NCBI GenBank assembly: GCA_020344295.1
Contig: CP070819.1
Coordinates: 2,107,726 to 2,120,198 of the forward strand
Length of the DNA: 12,473 nucleotides
From: Dehalococcoidia bacterium
GTDB lineage: Bacteria; Chloroflexota; Dehalococcoidia; SZUA-161
Direction of reading: 5' to 3'
Shown here: positions 7,901-12,473 of the stretch, one piece after another
Layout of the letters: each line of letters opens with the position of its first letter
Numbering within the stretch: the first letter of the stretch is position 1
Position numbers and translations under genes: made by a program
Notes under the pieces: generated by a model
The model's input: only the letters and a program-made list of their open reading frames with translations
What the model was told of the DNA's origin: nothing
Databases searched by the model: none

Positions 7901-9202
7901 TCTCTTGGGAAGCCCGCACTGGTGGAGCTTTAATTCAGGTCCGGCTACGATTACAGACCTTCCGCTGTAATCCACGCGTTTACCCAGGAGGTTCTGTCTG
8001 AATCTACCCTGCTTACCCCTGAGCATATCTGATAGCGATTTGAGTTTATGGTTATTCCCGGTGACTACAGCTCTGCCCCGACGCCCATTATCTATTAGCG
8101 AATCCACGGCTTCCTGAAGCATTCGCTTTTCGTTGCGAATTATGATCTCAGGGGCCCCGATCTCCAGCAAACGCCGCAGGCGGTTATTGCGATTAATCAC
8201 CCTCCGGTATAGGTCATTGAGGTCGCTGGTAGCGAATCTGCCGCCGTCGAGCTGGACCATGGGACGAAGCTCCGGCGGTAGGACTGGGAGCACGGAAAGG
8301 ACCATCCATTCCGCCTTGTTACCGCTCTTGCGGAATCCCTCGACTACTCTCAGCCTTTTAATCGCTTTCTTACGTCGCTGTCCTGAACTTAAGGCTGTTT
8401 CTTCGTAGAGCTCTTGACGCATCTGCTCGAGGTCGATGTTGCCGAGTATATCGAGCATTGCCTCTGCCCCCATAGCCGCCTCGAAAACATCCTCCCACCT
8501 TTGTTTCAGTTCACGATATTTACCGGCGCTCAATAAGCTCTGTGGTTGCAGTCTTTCCAGTTCCTCAATTCTCGACCTGAACTCATTCTCGATATTCCGT
8601 TTTTCCTCGCCAAACAGCAACTGCAGTCGGTTTATATCCTGAAGGAGTTTCTCCTCGTTTTCGTCTCCATTCTCGCCGGATTTCAGTTCCTCGATCTTTT
8701 CCGCGAGCAACTTGTCCCGCTCCGCCAGATCACGAGAAACATCTTCACGAAGCTGCTTGATTGCCTGCAGCTTTTTCTCCTCATCGACGCGGGTTATGAT
8801 AAACTTGGCGAAGTAAATAACTTGCTCTAGATTGCGGGGCGAGATATCGAGGAGTAGCCCCATGCGGCTTGGTGTTCCTTTTACGAACCAGATGTGACTG
8901 ACGGGGGCGGCCAGTGTAATATGCCCCATACGCTCTCGTCTCACCTTAGAGCGAGCCACCTCGACCCCGCACTTATCGCAGACTATACCCTTGTAGCGTA
9001 CCTTTTTATACTTGCCACAGTAACATTCGAAATCTTTAGTCGGGCCGAAGATTTTCTCGCAGAAGAGCCCATCTTTCTCCGGCTTCAAAGTACGGTAATT
9101 AAGGGTCTCGGGCTTTGTAACCTCACCATATGACCATCCCCTTATCTGCTCTGGCGAGGCCAGCGAGATACGAATAGTAGTAAAGTCGTTTACCTCGAGC
9201 AT
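4979..9202 (-). CDS. rpoC: DNA-directed RNA polymerase subunit beta'
   Basis: A complete 1407-residue largest subunit of RNA polymerase. N-terminal clamp motifs are present ([20 protein letters not shown], about 25-44), then the first zinc site (C60, C62, C75, C78) and a charged coiled-coil insert (about 138-215) before MGAEAM. The catalytic loop [12 protein letters not shown] (521-532; nt 7642-7607) carries the three Mg2+-binding aspartates D523, D525 and D527. The second zinc site is C850, C923, C930 and C933. The bridge helix lies around 783-830 and the trigger loop around 946-976 ([20 protein letters not shown]). The length equals E. coli RpoC by coincidence: the large E. coli trigger-loop insert is absent, and the extra residues lie in the coiled-coil insert and an acidic C-terminal tail from about residue 1281. 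The start is fixed by GAGGAG 8 nt upstream and by the conserved N-terminus. The first base of the ATG is the last base of the rpoB stop codon. A terminator follows the gene. Confidence 0.99.
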   Translation of the reverse strand: MLEVNDFTTIRISLASPEQIRGWSYGEVTKPETLNYRTLKPEKDGLFCEKIFGPTKDFECYCGKYKKVRYKGIVCDKCGVEVARSKVRRERMGHITLAAPVSHIWFVKGTPSRMGLLLDISPRNLEQVIYFAKFIITRVDEEKKLQAIKQLREDVSRDLAERDKLLAEKIEELKSGENGDENEEKLLQDINRLQLLFGEEKRNIENEFRSRIEELERLQPQSLLSAGKYRELKQRWEDVFEAAMGAEAMLDILGNIDLEQMRQELYEETALSSGQRRKKAIKRLRVVEGFRKSGNKAEWMVLSVLPVLPPELRPMVQLDGGRFATSDLNDLYRRVINRNNRLRRLLEIGAPEIIIRNEKRMLQEAVDSLIDNGRRGRAVVTGNNHKLKSLSDMLRGKQGRFRQNLLGKRVDYSGRSVIVAGPELKLHQCGLPKRMALELFKPFIMRRLVGRGLALNIRSAKRIVERGKPEVWDILEEVVKERPVFLNRAPTLHRLGIQAFNPVLIDGSAIQIHPLVCVAFNADFDGDQMAVHVPLSRAAMEEANKVMLSTYNLMLPSSGEPVVAPTLDIVLGCYYMTMIRPGTKGEGMKFGSFEEAKLAHELGIIDTGAEIEVRDRENGAKMLKTSVGRIIFNEVLPKELGFRNQIMNKKALKEVVAECFRILGNDSTAAMVDEIKRLGFEYVTRSGITIAVNDIEVPEEKTRILEEAENKIADIEKQFQRGLITEDERYQNAVAVWTRATDDLQAELERSMDRYSSIYLMASSGAKGNVSQIRQMAGMRGLMTDPSGRIIDLPIKASFREGLAVLEYFISTHGARKGLADTALRTSDSGYLTRRLIDVSQEVIVNEEDCGTMAGIWIVEPSEKSMLASLTERIVGRIASSPITHPETGEILVDWNELIDEDKADEITAAGITRVQVRSPLTCQSRRGICQLCYGRSLARYEMVSMGEAVGIIAAQSIGEPGTQLTMRTFHTGGVAGLDITSGLPRVEELFEARAPKGQAVISEIEGKVEIIRTEEGRKIKVVSSEIYRDEFSIPKGYEVLVEKNQQVEAATVLARPPVSEDESTTEVAAPLIAPVGGKVEIKGSKLSILYEEREEREYIVSPMTPILVENGQTVEAGDQLTEGLIHPQDTLRIMGRESVQRYLVDEVQKVYRSQGVTINDKHIEIIVRQMLRKVKVDSPGDSGFLPGELVDSLVYEDINAKVLAEGGEPATAQPVLLGITRASLNTDSFLAKASFQETTRVLTEAAVMGSTDRLTGLKENVIIGKLIPARSAVSRAAEREAATPSLPFQDELEAAEGERETGLEEIMESIFESVGSEAVAATGELEMDDESDLPLATDKLNTEVEVEDETDSEEADTEIPLITDELESEAESEIETIDDNATEEAEAEEGESQIESDDDSKPDTEI
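4982..5362 (-). other. rpoC: Acidic low-complexity C-terminal tail of RpoC
   Basis: The conserved core of RpoC ends around VIIGKLIPA (1262-1270). Residues 1281-1407 form a 127-residue extension. By direct count it contains 50 Asp/Glu and only 3 Lys/Arg, with no Cys or Trp. Composition points to an intrinsically disordered, strongly negative tail. Many bacterial RpoC proteins end shortly after the LIPAG region. The tail is continuous with the gene and ends in TAA, before a proper terminator. Confidence 0.85.
5048..5203 (-). repeat. Imperfect tandem repeat of 78 nt (26 residues) in the RpoC tail
   Basis: Residues 1334-1359 (starting LPLATDKL) and 1360-1385 (starting IPLITDEL) align without gaps at 12 of 26 positions. 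The DNA shows the same offset: a plus-strand block reading approximately cGttnncagaggnaganc occurs near 5110 and again 78 nt later near 5188. This suggests an old in-frame duplication within the acidic tail. The rest of the unit is acidic filler, so part of the similarity may reflect composition. Confidence 0.6.
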
Positions 9203-12200
9203 TACTCACTCTCCTCAAATCCGGCCAAATTTATTCCCAGTCTCGGCGTCTCTGTCGTAGACTCCATAAGATATGTCACCCTCTCTTCGTCCTCATTAAG
9301 CACCTCGATGGCCAATCCCAGGCTTTGCAGCTCCTTGACTAGTACTTTGAATGATTCCGGAACACCCGCTTCGAGAATGTCCTCACCGTTTACAATGGCT
9401 TCGTAGGTCTTTACTCGTCCTACCACGTCATCTGATTTGACGGTAAGCATCTCCTGAAGATTATGGGCGGCACCATAAGCTTCGAGTGCCCAGACCTCCA
9501 TCTCGCCGAAGCGTTGTCCGCCGAATTGTGCTTTTCCTCCCAGTGGCTGCTGTGTAATCAATGAATATGGGCCTGTGGATCGTGCGTGAATCTTGTCCTC
9601 AACCAAGTGGATCAGTTTCATCATATAGATATACCCTACCGTTACCGGTTGATCTAGGGGCTCACCGGAGCGTCCGTCATAAAGCAGTGTCTTGCCATAA
9701 ACGGGGGGCGACATGCTCTTATGACGAACTAGATCGTCTACAACGCTATTTATTTCTTCGTCAGACAACTTTGCGGCATCGATACCGACTTCTTCCAACC
9801 ATAATCGAAGACAGACCTGCCTCGCTGCGCCTTTAGTCGACTCACTGAATACTTCCCCTGGATCGTAGCCACGCTCGGCGAGCCAGGACTTTACCTTTTC
9901 CAGTTGTAGGGTATCGCCTCCGTTATGACCCCATTCGATCGCGCCGGCCTTGCCGACTATCCATGCTTTCGCCAATGCATCTTCGAGCGAGGCATCATCT
10001 GCGCCATCGAAGACCGGGGACATCGCCTTGAAGCCAAGGCTTTTAGCTGCCCAGCCTAGATGAGTCTCTAAAAGTTGCCCGATATTCATTCGCGAGGGCA
10101 CACCCAAAGGACTGAGTATAATATCGACCGGACGGCCATCGGGCAAGAAGGGCATATCTTCCACGGGCACGATTCGCGCTATTACTCCTTTGTTGCCGTG
10201 CCGCCCAGCCATCTTGTCGCCTTCGCAAATTTTCCGCATCTGTGCTACAAACACGCGGACCATTTGGTTTACGCCTGGTGGCAGATCGTGGTTGTCATCA
10301 CGTGTCAGTACGTGGACGTCGATCACCTTGCCATACTCTCCGTGTGGCACTCTGAGCGAGGTATCCTTGACCTCACGAGCCTTTTCCCCGAAAATGGCTC
10401 TCAGCAGCTTCTCTTCGGCTGTTAGCCCCCTCTCGCCCTTAGGGGTGATCTTGCCAACTAGGATGTCGCCGGAGCCCACTTCCGCTCCGACCCGTATGAT
10501 GCCATACTCATCGAGGTGCCTCAGGCTCTCCTCACCTATGTTGGGTATATCCCTCGTTATCTCCTCTGGCCCCAGTTTCGTGTCCCGGGCTTCGACTTCG
10601 TGCTTCTCGATGTGGACGGAAGTGAACCTATCGTCTTTGACCAGATTTTCGGAGATGACTATAGCATCCTCGAAGTTATATCCTTCCCAGCTGAGGAAGG
10701 CGCAGAGTACGTTCTGCCCCAGCGCAAGTTCGCCTCCCTCTGTAGATGAGCCGTCTGCCAGAACCTGTCCCTGCCTGACCCTGTCACCCTTGCTTACAAC
10801 GGGTCTTTGATTTATACACGTCCCCTGGTTCGAGCGGGCAAACTTGGCCAGAGGATATATCCATTCTTTTCCGGTGTCATCTCTGACTGTGATCTCGTAG
10901 GCTGAGACTGATGTCACCTCTCCTGGGCGGTTGGCGAAAAGAACTTGGCCACTATCGCGAGCTGCCTCCCTCTCCATTCCTGTGGCAATTAGCGGAGACT
11001 CGGGAAGGATAAGAGGAACCGCCTGGCGCTGCATGTTGGAACCCATGAGGGCTCGATTCGCGTCGTCGTGCTCTAGAAACGGTATTAACGATGTCGTCAC
11101 ACTTACGATTTGCCTCGGCGACACGTCCATGAAGTCCACCTTTTCCGGCGTCTCCAGAGAAAACTTCTTTCCATGCCTAACCTCGACTTTGTTCTCCGTG
11201 AACTCATTATTCTCGTCGAGCAGGGAGTTAGCCTGAGCTATTACGTACATCTCCTCTTCATCAGCAGAGAGATAGATAATCTCCTCTGAGACGAAAGGCT
11301 TGATCTTGATTTGTCGGCGCGACAGCCTTGCGAGCTTGGATGCCAAATCTGCTGTGACCAGGGTCCCTGCTTCCGCCACAACTACGCGCTTGGAAGTGGC
11401 CACATCTTCGACCAACGTCTTGCCTATGAGATCGGGCGAATCGCTGTTGATTTCCTTTATCACCCGACGATATGGTGTCTCTATGAAGCCGTATTCATTG
11501 ACCCTGGCGTATGTGGCCAGAGAGCCGATGAGCCCGATGTTTGGTCCTTCAGGGGTCTCGATCGGGCATATCCTGCCATAGTGGGACAGGTGAACGTCAC
11601 GTACATCGAAGCCCGCCCGTTCTCTTGACAATCCTCCGGGACCGAGGGCCGAAAGCCTTCTCTTGTGGGTTAGCTCGGCAAGAGGGTTGGTCTGGTCCAT
11701 GAATTGGGAGAGCTGGGAGCTGCCGAAGAACTCTCTGATGGCAGCAACAACAGGGCGGCTGTTTACCAGCGTGCTGGGCGTTGCGGTGTCCGACGGCAGC
11801 AGACTCATGCGTTCTTTGACAACCCGCTCCATACGCAGCAACCCGATGCGTATCTGATTCTGCAAGAGTTCGCCAACCGCTCGTACCCGCCGGTTACCCA
11901 GGTGGTCTATATCATCCGGATTATCTTCACCGTTATTCAGTCTGATGATTTGCCGCATGATCGCGACAATATCTTCTCTCGTCAGGACTCTTTGTGTAGG
12001 AACATGCTCCATACCCAGCCGCTTGCTGAGCTTATAGCGCCCTACTTTGCCCAGATCGTAGCGCCTCGGATTGAAGAAAAGGGCGTTAATTAGACCGCGT
12101 GCGTTATCAATTGTGGGGGGATCACCTGGTCTCAGCCGCTTGTATATATCTATCAACGCTTCCTCTTCGGTTCTAACGGAGGGATCGCGTTCGATGGTGG

Positions 12201-12473
12201 AATCGATATAATGGTGATCGGGATTCGTGTCAATATCTGCAAAGAGAGCCATCAATTCATCATCGGTACCATACCGATGATCGGGGTCGCTGATGGCACG
12301 AATCAGGGTGGTAGCAGGGATCTTTCGTTTTCGGTCAACCTTTGCTGATATCAGGTCATGGTTGCTGGTCTCGAACTCCAACCACGCGCCGCGGTTTGGA
12401 ATCAACTTCGTAGAACACAGCTTTCGTCCGGTAGTCGGATCCTCTTCGAGAGTAAAATAGACACCTGGTGAGC
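9202..12473 (-). CDS. rpoB: DNA-directed RNA polymerase subunit beta (partial, N-terminus outside window)
   Basis: The frame is open to the window edge and gives 1089 codons. The first residues seen, [18 protein letters not shown], match the conserved region near residue 147 of E. coli RpoB, so roughly 130-150 N-terminal residues are missing. Visible blocks: the rifampicin pocket ([11 protein letters not shown] to [13 protein letters not shown], nt about 11727-11647), the [14 protein letters not shown] block, the [11 protein letters not shown] segment, the nucleotide/catalytic region [12 protein letters not shown] (nt 10221-10186) with its conserved lysines, and the C-terminal [18 protein letters not shown] and SDDVVGR clamp segments that contact beta'. 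No large lineage insert is visible. The residues equivalent to E. coli D516, H526, R529 and S531 are unchanged, so the pocket looks rifampicin-sensitive. The stop codon overlaps the rpoC start by one base. The promoter is outside the window. Confidence 0.99.
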   Translation of the reverse strand, partial: SPGVYFTLEEDPTTGRKLCSTKLIPNRGAWLEFETSNHDLISAKVDRKRKIPATTLIRAISDPDHRYGTDDELMALFADIDTNPDHHYIDSTIERDPSVRTEEEALIDIYKRLRPGDPPTIDNARGLINALFFNPRRYDLGKVGRYKLSKRLGMEHVPTQRVLTREDIVAIMRQIIRLNNGEDNPDDIDHLGNRRVRAVGELLQNQIRIGLLRMERVVKERMSLLPSDTATPSTLVNSRPVVAAIREFFGSSQLSQFMDQTNPLAELTHKRRLSALGPGGLSRERAGFDVRDVHLSHYGRICPIETPEGPNIGLIGSLATYARVNEYGFIETPYRRVIKEINSDSPDLIGKTLVEDVATSKRVVVAEAGTLVTADLASKLARLSRRQIKIKPFVSEEIIYLSADEEEMYVIAQANSLLDENNEFTENKVEVRHGKKFSLETPEKVDFMDVSPRQIVSVTTSLIPFLEHDDANRALMGSNMQRQAVPLILPESPLIATGMEREAARDSGQVLFANRPGEVTSVSAYEITVRDDTGKEWIYPLAKFARSNQGTCINQRPVVSKGDRVRQGQVLADGSSTEGGELALGQNVLCAFLSWEGYNFEDAIVISENLVKDDRFTSVHIEKHEVEARDTKLGPEEITRDIPNIGEESLRHLDEYGIIRVGAEVGSGDILVGKITPKGERGLTAEEKLLRAIFGEKAREVKDTSLRVPHGEYGKVIDVHVLTRDDNHDLPPGVNQMVRVFVAQMRKICEGDKMAGRHGNKGVIARIVPVEDMPFLPDGRPVDIILSPLGVPSRMNIGQLLETHLGWAAKSLGFKAMSPVFDGADDASLEDALAKAWIVGKAGAIEWGHNGGDTLQLEKVKSWLAERGYDPGEVFSESTKGAARQVCLRLWLEEVGIDAAKLSDEEINSVVDDLVRHKSMSPPVYGKTLLYDGRSGEPLDQPVTVGYIYMMKLIHLVEDKIHARSTGPYSLITQQPLGGKAQFGGQRFGEMEVWALEAYGAAHNLQEMLTVKSDDVVGRVKTYEAIVNGEDILEAGVPESFKVLVKELQSLGLAIEVLNEDEERVTYLMESTTETPRLGINLAGFEESE
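9211..9216 (-). promoter_or_regulatory. Ribosome binding site of rpoC, inside the rpoB coding end
   Basis: The minus-strand motif GAGGAG lies 8 nt before the rpoC ATG and within the final codons of rpoB (the GFEESE end). It is a strong anti-16S match at good spacing and fixes the rpoC start. Together with the TAATG junction it suggests re-initiation or coupled translation of beta and beta'. Confidence 0.8.
11647..11727 (-). other. rpoB: Rifampicin-binding cluster I of RpoB
   Basis: This segment encodes [16 protein letters not shown] and then [11 protein letters not shown]. It aligns with E. coli residues of about 506-533. The positions most often changed in resistant strains (Q513, D516, H526, R529, S531 and L533 in E. 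coli numbering) all carry the sensitive residue. Sensitivity is an inference from sequence only. Confidence 0.85.

Noticed and set aside
10190..10810. A 206-codon open frame on the plus strand
   Set aside because: It is antisense to the most conserved part of rpoB, has no domain, and has a composition expected from the opposite strand of a real gene.
9202..12405. rpoB starting at the TTG at 12405
   Set aside because: The frame stays open upstream to the window edge and encodes the conserved [12 protein letters not shown] segment, so the TTG is an internal leucine codon and the true start is outside the window.
1..12473. CRISPR arrays, insertion sequences, tRNA or rRNA genes, toxin-antitoxin or phage modules
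   Set aside because: No regularly spaced direct repeats, transposase-like frames, terminal inverted repeats or structural RNA signatures were seen. Nearly every base is accounted for by five conserved genes on one strand.

Overview
This window is a housekeeping stretch of a bacterial chromosome with mid-range GC (slightly above half by eye). All five genes lie on the minus strand, so transcription runs from high to low coordinates. In that order they are rpoB (5' end outside the window), rpoC, valS, a small DUF503/YlxP-family gene, and a DEAH-box helicase of the MrfA/YprA type whose 3' end is outside the window. The style of the RpoC N-terminus and the coiled-coil insert in its clamp region resemble Chloroflexota (Dehalococcoidia-like) sequences. 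That assignment is from memory and is tentative; only 'bacterium' is secure.

Region 12473-4979 encodes the two largest subunits of RNA polymerase. The rpoB stop and rpoC start share one base (TAATG), and a strong GAGGAG ribosome binding site sits inside the end of rpoB, so the two subunits are probably translationally coupled. All catalytic and zinc-binding residues looked for are present. RpoC carries an unusual C-terminal extension of about 127 residues with 50 acidic and only 3 basic residues, including an imperfect tandem repeat of 26 residues.

Region 4978-4775 is a compact transcription boundary. A hairpin with a T-rich tail ends the rpoBC unit. A near-consensus sigma70 promoter (TTGACG, 17 bp, TAAAAT) then opens the next unit, about 30 nt before valS.

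Region 4774-1 holds valyl-tRNA synthetase, the DUF503 gene and the helicase. No convincing terminator separates them, and the last two are 16 nt apart, so they probably form one transcript. The valyl-tRNA synthetase has all core motifs, but also a long insertion inside one zinc knuckle and two departures from usual signature motifs.

I see no mobile element, CRISPR array, tRNA, rRNA or phage gene, and no obviously new multi-gene system. The points worth a second look are the RpoC acidic tail, the ValRS insertion and the DUF503-helicase pairing.
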